Assembly (NCBI GenBank): GCA_007922195.1
Contig: ML682024.1
Coordinates: 6,618,108 to 6,682,107 of the forward strand
From: Podocnemis expansa
Taxonomy: Eukaryota > Chordata > Testudines > Podocnemididae
DNA length: 64,000 nucleotides
Direction: 5' to 3'
Shown here: piece after piece, positions 52,701 through 60,631 of the stretch
Position numbering within the stretch: the first letter of the stretch is position 1
How the letters are laid out: every line of letters begins with the position of its first letter
Notes under the pieces: generated by a model
Databases searched by the model: none
The model's input: the letters and a program-made list of their open reading frames with translations, nothing else
What the model was told of the DNA's origin: nothing
Made by a program: the position numbers and the translations under genes

Positions 52701-54000
52701 TCCCAGCAGATGCTCATTTTTAATCTCACAGAGGGAACTGACCCAGCTGTGCCGCAGCAGCGGGTTGCCCCCACAATGGAGATGGAGAGAGAAGGTTAGA
52801 GAGAGAAATGGAGCAATCTGCCCCCTGCAGTGATCAGGGCTCCTCATTCAGGTGCCTACCAGGCTATTCAAGCCCTTCAGACAGAAGCGATGGGTTTAAT
52901 TCTTCTCTGTAAAGGGTAACGGAGAGGAACAAGGGACCAGCCAGCTGTAGGACAATGGAAAATGGTGGGTACAGCCATGGAATGTAAAGGCATAGGACTG
53001 GGGGCCCACAGGGCAATGGAAGATGGGAGCACTGATGGCGATGGAGGGAAAGCTGGACTAAGACCTTGTCTCTATAGAAACAGGAAGCAAAGTTAGAAAC
53101 CCCTTGTGATTCACAGCACCCACTGGTGACTTCAAAGCCAGTTTGGTCTGTTGTAATTGGTGCCTACTCTTGTGATTTGTCCATGTTGGGTAGACATGCT
53201 GTCCTTTAGTCCTGTAGAAACAGGGTCACTCTTATACTGAGCTATGAGCAGCCACACACAGACCTCCTCCGAAGTAACTCCAAGTGTGAATGGTATCGCC
53301 AGGCCCTCCTCTGCTACAGAAAATGGGAAGGAGGGAGCATTCCCTCCTGCCACTAAAATCCATCGCACCCCAACCCCGGAAATAACATTGGGGGCCAGCA
53401 CTGAGTCATGGGGGGGTGATCACTGAGTCACTTTTCTGTCCCCGCAGCAAACACAGGTTTTATTCCTGCAGGGGGAATGGGAACCAAGCAAACCCAGCCT
53501 GCAGCAGCACCAGATCCCACCCACCCAGGCAGCACAAGGCCAGGCAGTGGGAGTGGGGGAAATCACCATTGAACCAGTCCTGGAAACAGAGCATGGATGC
53601 CCAGGAGCTGGGGCTGTGTGGGTGGCATGGGGGCAGCGAATGCATTTGGAGGGGTGGTGGAGGGAAGGATGGTGAGACAGGCCCCTGCCACTCCCCCAGC
53701 ACCTGCCTCCTGATGCCTCCTGCCCTATGGGAGGGTTCTGTGGTTGGGAGACCCACCAGAGGAGGCTAGGCCTGCCAGACAGGGTGGGTTGGTGGCTCCG
53801 CTTCCGAGGCAGTGCCAGCTGCTGATCTCCCCATCTGAGCCACCGAATGATACTTCCCTTCCCCAGCAGCAGCCACCTTGCGGTGCCCAGATTTCACCTA
53901 CGGAAACATCACCCGCCTGGAGCTTGGCGCCGTGGTCCTGCTGGTCCTGGCCCTGATCCTGGCTGAGGCCTGTTACAGCCACCCCAGAAGGGCATCCTAG
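40695..54000 (+). CDS. LRC-type Ig-like receptor, five Ig domains, activating-type transmembrane arginine, short tail
   Basis: Predicted type I leukocyte receptor of the LILR/GPVI/FCAR/CHIR family. Exons: leader 40695-40725 and 40857-40892; Ig 41402-41686, 42125-42415, 43763-44047, 45143-45433, 51999-52289; stem 53448-53546; transmembrane 53891-54000. All internal exons are phase 1-1, and the sum is 1719 nt (572 residues plus stop). The leader starts MTPALTILFLS, very close to mammalian LILR leaders, and the second leader exon has the usual 36 nt. Ig domains carry C2-type cysteines and WSEPSDPVEL-type ends. Near the membrane, N542-I-T-R545-L precedes a hydrophobic stretch ending in E562-A, the pattern of FcR-gamma-coupled receptors. 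The tail is about 10 residues with no ITIM. Two alternatives are fewer-domain isoforms (all Ig exons are skippable cassettes) or D1-D2 and D3-D4 belonging to two genes; no second intact leader was found. Confidence 0.72.
40857..40892 (+). CDS. Receptor exon L2 (36-nt second leader exon)
   Basis: Acceptor TTCTAG (40856) and donor GTGAGT (40893) bound exactly 36 nt, the typical size of the second leader exon in mammalian LRC receptors. It encodes CWMAGRSRVSG and joins in phase 1 to the first Ig exon. A weaker donor lies 3 nt upstream. Confidence 0.75.
41036..41070. repeat. GGCCCT hexanucleotide repeat
   Basis: About five exact tandem copies of the GGCCCT hexamer in the intron between the second leader exon and D1. 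Confidence 0.9.
41282..41358 (+). repeat. SINE/CR1-type 3' tail
   Basis: GGAGGGGGTTGGACTAGATG, then GAGGTCCCTTCCAACCCTAT and TTCTATGA, is the shared 3' end of turtle tRNA-derived SINEs and CR1. Only the tail is recognisable. It ends about 45 bp before the D1 exon. Confidence 0.7.
41402..41686 (+). CDS. Receptor exon D1 (Ig C2-type)
   Basis: This 285-nt, phase 1-1 exon encodes an Ig domain. The first cysteine is in VTISCQCWCW, followed by RRLFLYKDG, and the second is in DEGVYSCRS. The G-strand region reads NWLDASDSVQVIVAG. It is closest to D3 (shared CQC-CW and LYKDG), which fits an LILR-like D1 type. The donor is GCAG/GTGGGG. Confidence 0.85.
42125..42415 (+). CDS. Receptor exon D2 (Ig C2-type)
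   Basis: This 291-nt, phase 1-1 exon starts THYPKPSIWLSPSG, with cysteines in VTIQCRG and DAGSYSCRY, a FLLYKTG strand, and the end WSEPSDSVELVVAG. It is strongly similar to D4 and D5 (YPKPSIWLSPS, DAGxYxCRY, WSEPSDPVELVVAG). It lies 438 bp after D1, as expected for adjacent domains in one gene. Confidence 0.85.
43763..44047 (+). CDS. Receptor exon D3 (Ig C2-type, D1-like)
   Basis: This 285-nt, phase 1-1 exon has the same length as D1. It has cysteines in ITIRCQCRCW and DGGVYMCRS, shares LVLYKDG, and ends DPSDSIWIIVAG. The shared extra cysteines (CQCxCW) mark it as a duplicate of D1. Confidence 0.82.
45143..45433 (+). CDS. Receptor exon D4 (Ig C2-type, D2-like)
   Basis: This 291-nt, phase 1-1 exon starts IYYPKPSIWLSPS, with cysteines in VIIHCRA and DAGNYSCRY and the end WSEPSDPVELVVAG. 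Two sequons are visible (N-V-S twice: HHNVSF and RNVSQ). It is followed by a 6.6-kb intron filled with mobile elements. Confidence 0.83.
45754..46023. mobile_element. hAT-type MITE, 270 bp, perfect 8-bp TSD
   Basis: Ends are CAAGGGTCAGCAAACC and the complement of CAGGGGTCTGCAACC, flanked by perfect TGCTAGGT copies (45746-45753 and 46024-46031). It is non-coding and lies in the D4-D5 intron. Confidence 0.85.
46479..46882. mobile_element. Palindrome-array MITE, 404 bp, TSD AAA
   Basis: Ends are GGCTGTGTTCACAC and GTGTGAACACAGCC, flanked by AAA (46476-46478 and 46883-46885). The interior is packed with variants of GTTGTTTCGAAACAAC, itself a perfect palindrome, and also contains TTAATTCGAATTAA-type words. 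No reading frame of its own. The paralogous intron near 43.20 kb lacks it and gives an empty site. Same family as 50769-51235. Confidence 0.85.
47018..47225 (+). repeat. Old interspersed repeat (ATAAGAATGG...CATCTAGTCCAGT type)
   Basis: It contains ACATAAGAATGGATGTACTG, GTCCCATCTAGTCCAGTGTC and CAAGTGATCCATCCCCT, wording of a dispersed repeat that I recall from turtle and crocodilian sequence. It is probably a LINE-derived tail. The family name is not certain. Confidence 0.55.
47365..47440 (-). repeat. CR1/SINE tail, reverse orientation
   Basis: GGGAACCTCAGGAGGTATCT, then AGTCCAACCCTTTACTCAAAGCAG, is the reverse complement of the common CR1-type 3' end (CTTTGAGCAGGGGGTTGGACTAGATGACCTC). Confidence 0.6.
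47556..47725. mobile_element. hAT-type MITE, 170 bp
   Basis: Ends are CAGGTGCGGCCAAAC and GTTTGGCCATGCCTG, with flanks GCCTAGCG and GCCTGGTG (6 of 8 match). The interior carries GAGCCACA...TGTGGCTC inverted words. Non-coding. Confidence 0.7.
49048..49235. mobile_element. hAT-type MITE, 188 bp (copy a)
   Basis: Ends are CAGGGGTCTCAAAC and GTTTGAGACCACTG, flanked by CTATATAG and CTGTATAG (7 of 8). The interior corresponds in inverse orientation to copy b at 49510, with the same 188-bp length. It lies immediately left of the PLE. Confidence 0.8.
49510..49697. mobile_element. hAT-type MITE, 188 bp (copy b), perfect TSD, inside PLE
   Basis: Ends are CAGGGGTCTCAAAC and GTTTGAGACCCCTG, with perfect ATATAGAG on both sides (49502-49509 and 49698-49705). 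It interrupts the PLE 3' region and is inverted relative to copy a. Confidence 0.88.
50241..51248. mobile_element. hAT-type element inside PLE, carrying a nested MITE
   Basis: Ends are CAATGTTCCCTCTAA and CCAGAGGGAACATTG, flanked by perfect GAGGAGAG copies (50233-50240 and 51249-51256). The span is 1008 bp, of which 470 bp belong to the MITE and its duplicated AGA. It separates the PLE endonuclease part from the linker part. Confidence 0.85.
50769..51235. mobile_element. Palindrome-array MITE, 467 bp, TSD AGA, nested in hAT
   Basis: Ends are GGCTGTGTTCACACA and TGTGTGAACACAGCC, flanked by AGA (50766-50768 and 51236-51238). It has many variants of GTTGTTTCGAAACAAC and an outer section rich in ATTTCGAAGTGAC / GTCACTTCGAAAT words. 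Same family as the copy at 46479. Confidence 0.85.
51999..52289 (+). CDS. Receptor exon D5 (Ig C2-type, D2/D4-like)
   Basis: This 291-nt, phase 1-1 exon starts HGYPKPNISLWPS, with cysteines in VTIRCQCWHQ and DAGSYRCRY and the end WSEPSDPVELVVAG. The acceptor GGTTGCAG lies about 35 bp after a PLE reverse-transcriptase fragment, so its upstream splice context has been altered by insertion. The exon itself is intact, with sequons N-I-S and N-V-S. Confidence 0.83.
53448..53546 (+). CDS. Receptor stem exon (membrane-proximal)
   Basis: This 99-nt, phase 1-1 exon follows a good acceptor (TTTTCTGTCCCCGCAG). It encodes a Pro/Thr/Gly/Ser-rich linker (ANTGFIPAGGMG, then PDPTHPGSTRPGSGS-type sequence). 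The donor GGCA/GTGGGA is weak. Length, phase and composition fit the stem exons of LRC receptors, but there is no strong homology to support it. Confidence 0.5.
53891..54000 (+). CDS. Receptor transmembrane/tail exon with arginine
   Basis: Acceptor GCCCAG at 53890. The exon encodes FTYGNITRLELGAVVLLVL, then ALILAEACYSHPRRAS and a TAG at 53998-54000. The TAG is immediately followed by a GTGAGG donor, so a downstream 3'UTR exon (acceptor near 54093) is likely. The arginine at the outer membrane edge and the closing E-A match FcR-gamma-pairing receptors such as GPVI and FCAR. None of the three frames of the following exon shows an ITIM. Confidence 0.72.
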
Positions 54001-57000
54001 GTGAGGTGTCCCCCCCAGCTCCTTTGCTCCCCTCAGGGGCTGGGCTCTGGGTGACACAGATCCCTCTAACCCACCATTTCTCTGTGCCCCCAGGAACCCA
54101 GACCAAGCCATACAGAGATGAGGTTCTCTCCACAGGATGAGCTGCTGCCCTCGGAGGGGCTGAGACACCAGCACAAAAGTCCCCTGATCCCAAACACCTG
54201 CCTCAGAGAACCCCCCCACCCCAGACTGCTCCCACCACACTTGGATTGAACTCCCGACTCCTGTCCCCATGGGCACCAGATCCTGCTGTGCCAGCTAGAG
54301 GAGCTGCCCCTGCATTGGAAACAGTGGGGTTCCCATGGAACAGCCCATGCCAGAGCCTCCCAGGAACTGGGCACAGGAACCACTGAGGACATCACCAGTT
54401 AGGACGTTAGTGCTTTGGAGTCTGCCCCTTGGGTCTCAGGATGCTAGTGCAGCCACCTCTGTCCTCAGAGGGTCTAGCACCCCTGCTCTGCCTGAGTTCC
54501 CCCTGGATAGGACTCTGGGGTGATTTTCCACACCCCCAAAGGGGCGGTGCCCCTACCTTGCTGTCAGAACCCAACCAATTCCCAGCCAGTATGGGAGTCA
54601 GGGGGGTTAATTAGTTTTCAGTCTCACAGCACAGACACACTTTGTTAGCTTAATTAGAAGTTACACCAGCAATCACCTGGACAATTTCACAGCCCCACTC
54701 TCGGGGCCTACAGTCCAAACACTCACGGGGGATGTGGCTCTTCCAGTCAGCCACCCCTCAGAGTCATCTTTTTGTCCCGCCCCACTACTTTGTCTCCTTC
54801 AGGCAAGGGGCCATTCCACCTCATCTCCACCAGCCAAGCCCTGCTGTTGCTGGCTTACCCAGAATGGCAAAGAGGTCTGGTCTCCCAACACATAGCTGGG
54901 GAAGGCCCACCCATCTATCAGTGGCCTCTGCAATCATCACACATGGGTCCCATTACTGAAATACATGTCGTGTATGGGGTAACTGAGATACATGCAGCAC
55001 TGAGAAAACCCCAAGAGTATCTCCACTTTGTCATACAGCCCCTAGAGGGCACCAGGATCCTACTCACTGGCCCAGCTAGGAGGTCTCTGCTCTGGGATGT
55101 GGGTTGGGTGTGGGGCCATAGCAGGGCTTGGCTAAGGAAGGCATGGCCTGTGTGTGGGAGGCACTTGAAAAGTAACCCATTCCAGGCTGGATTTCCAGCA
55201 CTGCCCACCCTGGCGACTCCCTTTGCTTAGGGCCAGGCACCTAGCATTTCACGGTCATGATCCAATCCCTGCTCTCCCCCATTTCACAGCCAGATATTGT
55301 CTGGGGAGTCCGACTGAGTCTAAATCAGCCACTCACCCCTGCCATGGCCTCACCCGTGGAGACCCACTCTTGTCCCCCATTCATACAGGGCTTCCCTTGC
55401 AAGATTTTGCCCAGCTGGCTAATTAAATCCACCAGGGCTCATCTTCCTGCCCCAAAACCACCTCCCCATCTTGCAGAATCCCAACTCCCCCAGGGTCCCG
55501 AGACAGAACTTCCAGCTCCATGTGTGTGGAGGATGCTGCATCTGGCTCCAGACACTGGAATAGCAGCCCTTATTGCGCCTCAGGTCAGGTGTCTGTTCCC
55601 CTCCTCTCTCTGCAGCACCTAGCTCTCCACCTTTTCTCTCCCTCCTTTTGCCCTAGACTTTGCCAGGCCCCATATTGCTACTGCACAAGCCCACAGAGGA
55701 TTCTTCTCCCCTGTCCCTACCCCCACCCCCATCTCCCCCTTCCCCACATGGTAGAGGTGATGAAAACAGAGCCTCCAAGTTCCCACTGTGGTCAGAACCA
55801 CAGCATTGGGGAGGGAGGAGATGGACTGTTGCCAGAACAAAAAGATGGGATTAGTCTTAGTCCAACCCAACCAGCTGCCAGTTATAACTCAAGAGTCAGG
55901 CTAGGAGCATGCCAGGGAAACAGCTTTCTGCTACACCATGATCCATAATTATGATGTCAGAAGTAAGACCTCATGGGTGGACAAAACATTGAGGAGAGGG
56001 GCTGTCCCTCCCACCAATCCTTTTGAGGTGCTCCACTCACTGCCAGAGCATCTCCTTGCAGCTGTATCAGGGGATTAAACACCCCCCTCCATGTTCCCTT
56101 CTGTGATCTCTCACACCATAGTCATGCGCTGGCTCTCTGGAGCCTGGCTGCTCTTGTTCCATTGTTTGGAGGGGCCTCCTCTTTGGTCTGGTGGTCATTT
56201 TGGGTCTCTACATTCAGGGTATCAGTGTTGCAGTGGGCAGCTCCCCCAGAGGAAACTTTCTACTCCTCTACCCACTTTGGGCCACTGCCCACCTGGCTGG
56301 TAGGGAAACCCCCCCCCCTTCATCCCAGGAACCTACAACCAGCAGCCAACCTATATCCTGCCCCAAACCTAGGCTGCTTCTTTTCATCAGGCTCCTTCCG
56401 TACCCTTCCTGGGGGACCCATATCCTCCAGGCCAGCACCTGTTTGTCTTCTCCCCCAGTTTTCTTCTACTCCCTTTTAGCTCAGAGAGCAACTAGAGATC
56501 TAGTTCTAGCTTTTCTAGCAGCTCAGATGACACCCCCCCCAGCCCAGTCCAGTCCAGTCCAGTCAGCAATTAAGAGATTATCAGCCCAAACTTTCCCCAG
56601 CTGCTGCCTCTCCCATGGTCCTTGCACTTTTTTCTCCACTTGAGTCCTTAAAGAGATTTGGGGAGTGAAACTGGCTTCATTGTTGTGGATGCCATTCCTA
56701 CATCCTCCATCTGCTGGGAGCCCCAGGCTGGCTGGACCTGGATCTACAGAGGTGGCTGGAGCAGTGAGGGTCAGAGAGAGGGACCTGTCATCATTGCCAT
56801 CTCACCCACAGGCTGCACCTCTAGCCTGGGAGAAAATGGGGTTGAACTTCAACAGCCACAGTGACACCTCTGACCCCCCCCCCCATGAGCTGTTGTTCGT
56901 CTCTCCAATGTTCTTGGAGAGATTCCCAAACTCAGAGGATTTTCCTGCTACAGACTCATTGATGATCTAAAGAATGGGATGAATGGCACCCTCAATAAGT

Positions 57001-60000
57001 TTGCAGATGACACTAAGCAGGGAGAAGCAGTAGATATGCTGGGGGACATGGGCAGGATACAGAGTGACCTAGACACATTGCAGGATCAGGCCCCCCAAAA
57101 TCTGATGAGGTTCAACAAGGACATGGGCTGAGTCCAGCATTTAGGCCAGAAGAATTCCAGGCGTGGCTACAGACTGGGGACCAACTGGCTGGGCAGCAGT
57201 TCTGCAGAAAAAGACCTAGGGCTTACAGTAGACAAGACGCTGGACATGAGTCAGCAGTGTGTCCTTCCTTGTGGTGAAGATGGCCAATGGCACATTTGGC
57301 TGCGTTAGTAAAAGCAGTGCCAGTAGATGGAGGAACATGATTGTCCCCCTCTGTTTGGCACGAGGGAGGCCACATTTGAAGTCCTGAGTCCAGTTTTGGG
57401 TCCCACTCCAGGAAGGATGTGGGCAAATAGAAAAGAGTGGAAATGGTGGAACCTCCATCCTTAGAGGTCTTTAAGGCCCAGCTGGACAAAACCCTGGCTG
57501 CAGTGGTTTAGTTGGGACTGGTCCTCCTTTGAGCAGGGGGTTGAACTAGGTACTTCAATAGGTCCTTCCAACCCTAATCTTCTGTGAGTCACTCCATTGA
57601 CCAAGGCCGGGGCGTGGCTGGAATAAACCTCTTCGTTCACAGGGTGCCAGCCCAGGCTTCCTTGGTTGTCCGTTCTCTGGTGTCTGTCATTGGCAGTTCC
57701 AGGGGGCTCAATGAGGGGTTGCCATGGGGCTGAGCAGGCTGCAGGCTCTGGATTTCAAACCCCATGGCAGGCGTTCAGGGGGAGTTAGATGAGAGGAGCT
57801 GGCCATCTGAGGTAAGTAGGTTGTAGTGTTGAGAGGGTGGTTGGGCGAGGAGGGGTTAGCATGGCAGACAGGCTCCTGCAACAAGGTCAGAGAGCAGGAG
57901 ACAATAGAGCCCCCAGCCCTGCGCTCCAACTTCCTCCACAAGCTCCTCTGCCCTGCTACAGGGCCAAATGGGGAGTACCTGTAAGTTGGGAGAAATGTGA
58001 GACACAGAGCAGGGCAGTCCTGTTTCCCTCCATCAGGGGGTGGCCAGAACACACGCCCTGCTCTAACGTCACACCCCACCCCAGAAGACACTCCACTTTA
58101 GCCCTTGCAGTGGGGGGAGGTCTGCTGTAGCAACTTTTTCCTATTCCCACTCATGCAGTGAGTGGTCAGGAGTTGCCAGGGGGCATCAATGCCGAGGGCT
58201 GAATGGGGGGGACCCTCATAGGCAGGCAGGGCACTGGAAGTGTGTGGGGGTTCTGGGGACTGACCAGCAGCCCCCCCACCCTTTGTTGTGATTGCTGTTT
58301 AGCATTCTGCCGTGCTCCTCCACTAATGGCTGCTAGGAAGCTGATGGCCTTACCGGCAACTCGGCCCTGCCAGGAACCAGCCGTTCGTAAACACCGGTCC
58401 CAGCCAGAAACCCCGGGGGGGCCTCCCGCCCCACAGCTCTGTGTGTGCCAGGGGACAGGTAGGCCAGGAGAGGCCCCTCCTTATACACACAGTTCGTCCT
58501 CCCACAATGTGCCCCTGCAGCCCATGGAAGGGGGCAAAAGAAGCCTCTGGGCATCTCTGCTGTTGTAGAGGAGGCATGGGGGGGGGGGGGGGGCTCATGC
58601 CCAGGGCAGGCAGAAGCTGGGAGCAAAGCTGAGACACAGCAAACTCGATGCATGTGAAGGCTGAGAATCTGGTACCCCAAATAGGGGAAAGGCCCCACAC
58701 CCAACACATTGCCTCCCAAAGCTGACCATTCCCTCACTCTGGGATGGATGGGACCCATCGCCCCCTAGAGGGGAAAGACTCCAAGCCCCATTCCCTGCCC
58801 CCACTGCTCCCAAGCCACCCAACCCCCACCCGGGTTGAATGGGAGCCCTCCGTCTCAGGCTGTCCTCAGGGACCTCAGCAGTGACTGAGGCTGGGAAATG
58901 ATCTCATAGCCACACAGCTGCAGCCAGGGGGAACCTGCTGCTGGGCGAGGAGAGAAGGGGGACAGATTTCTGTAGTGTACATAGTGTAAGGAGGGGACAG
59001 GGACCAGGAGAGAAAGGGAGAAAAAGAGGACAAGGAGTGAGCAGGGGGGCTGGGAGCCAGACTCCTGGGTTTTCTCTGTAGTTCTGGAAAGGGAGTGGAG
59101 TCTAGCAGTTAGAGCATGGGGGCGGGGGTAAAGCTGGGAGCCAGGAGTCCTGGGTTCCCTTCCTGGCTCCAGGGCTGGTGAATTTCCGGAACAGGGCTCC
59201 AGCCTGCAGAGAGGGGCCACCCAGTGAGGAGGAGAGAAGGTAACATTTGACAGTGCCCAGCCAGGCGCTACTGACACCTGTCAACCAGGCTTCAACAATG
59301 CCTTCCCCCCAGCCCAGGGTCCTGCAACCCCCATGGCCCTTCCCCAAGCCCTTAGGCCCATCCACAGAAACTTGAGTGGGGTCACCACAGGATTCTGCCT
59401 TCCCTGGGCTCCTGGGTTCAACAGAGACTGCCCCAGATGCACTTGCACTGGGGGAAGTGGGCACTGTGATGCCAGCCCTTCCCCAGAAGAGGGCAGCAGG
59501 ACATGGACACTCAGAGGCACCTAGATTTCAATGGGGTTTTGGTGGTTTTATTATCTCCAGTTTCCATTCAGCCCAGTGAGGACTGGCTGGGGGGGGGGCG
59601 GGCAGGGAATGGGGCCTGGGCCAATTCACCTTTAGGGGGCTCCACTTTTCAGCCAGCTCTAGAGCCACAGATACCCAAAAGTTCTTCCTCTGTTGTGGCT
59701 CATGCCTGTAATGACTTTGCTGGGTGTCAGCCTCATGCACCCCCTTGCATAACCCTCTCGCCCCCCCCCCCCGATTGCCCACTGGATCCTCCAGAGCCCC
59801 AGTCAAGGAGTGAAGGGTTGGATGAGTCAGGGAGGTTGGCTCCTTCCTTTCCTCTCTCCCCCAATTTGAGGGGCGCTCTAAGAGAGGGAGAGTGACACAA
59901 AGAAAGAAAGAAACGGGGCTGGGGAAGAGAAGGAAAGCAGGGAGAGGGGAGAAAGAGGAAAGGAGGGAGGGGGTAGAAGGAAGGAAGGTGCAAACGAAGG

Positions 60001-60531
60001 AGGAGGAAGAAGCCTTTCACAGTCCGTGGGGAAGATCTCTGCCCCATCTGTGCTGTGGGAAGGGTTAACATTGGGGTTTCGGGGGGGGGGGGGGATTTTA
60101 TGGACTTTCCCCCTCAAGGAGGGGAAGCGATGGAAAACCAACGGGGGCTTCGCACCCTCGATCTCCTGGGTACCTCCCCCCCCTCCGGGTGTCCCTAACC
60201 CCCCGCAGGGACTAGGGAACGAGGGGGAGGGACAAATAATAAAATCCCCTCCCTTTTACCAACAATCCCCCTCCACACACTTCCAGGAATCGCCCTGAGC
60301 CCGGGGGTGGGGGGGGGGGGGGGGGGGGGGGGGAAGAGGGTTTACCCAACCTTACCTGCCAATCAGAGCCCGGCCAGCCAGCCCCCGGCCCTCACCCCCC
60401 CGTGGCTATGGGGATGGGGCCATTCACAAAAATAAATATGATTCCCCCCCCCAGCACTGCCCCCTTCCCTGTCCAGCCAGGAGAGATTCTGGCAGGGTGT
60501 CAATTTCAGCCTTGGCGGGGGGGGGGGGGGG
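54001..60531. other. Gene-free interval downstream of the receptor
   Basis: No protein-coding exon was recognised. The first few hundred bases are probably receptor 3'UTR (exon from about 54094). Also present are a CR1 tail (56.94-57.6 kb), copies of the GGGTTCTCTCCC-type repeat at 59.05-59.16 kb, poly-G and poly-C runs, and purine-rich sequence at 59.88-60.01 kb. An AATAAA at 57622-57627 followed by GT-rich sequence is a possible poly(A) site of unknown ownership. Confidence 0.5.
56940..57595 (+). mobile_element. CR1 LINE 3' tail
   Basis: It contains CTCAATAAGTTTGCAGATGA, AAATCTGATGAGGTTCAACA, GGCAGCAGTTCTGCAGAAAA and GAGTCAGCAGTGTG, the typical CR1 C-terminal/3' region, ending CAGGGGGTTGAACTAGGTAC and CTTCCAACCCTAATCTTCTG. 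An internal deletion lies near 57.44 kb. It is too broken to encode protein. Confidence 0.8.
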
Positions 60532-60631
60532 NNNNNNNNNNNNNNNNNNNNNNNNNNNNNNNNNNNNNNNNNNNNNNNNNNNNNNNNNNNNNNNNNNNNN
60601 NNNNNNNNNNNNNNNNNNNNNNNNNNNNNNN
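60532..60631. other. Assembly gap (100 N)
   Basis: Exactly 100 N flanked on both sides by poly-G runs. A round 100 is usually a placeholder, so the true length is unknown. Poly-G also occurs at about 60.31 kb. Reading frames crossing the gap are meaningless. Confidence 0.99.

Noticed and set aside
54094..54250. A possible cytoplasmic-tail exon with ITIMs after the receptor membrane exon
   Set aside because: I read three frames after the acceptor. None contains a V/I/L/S-x-Y-x-x-L/V motif, and the preceding exon already ends in TAG.
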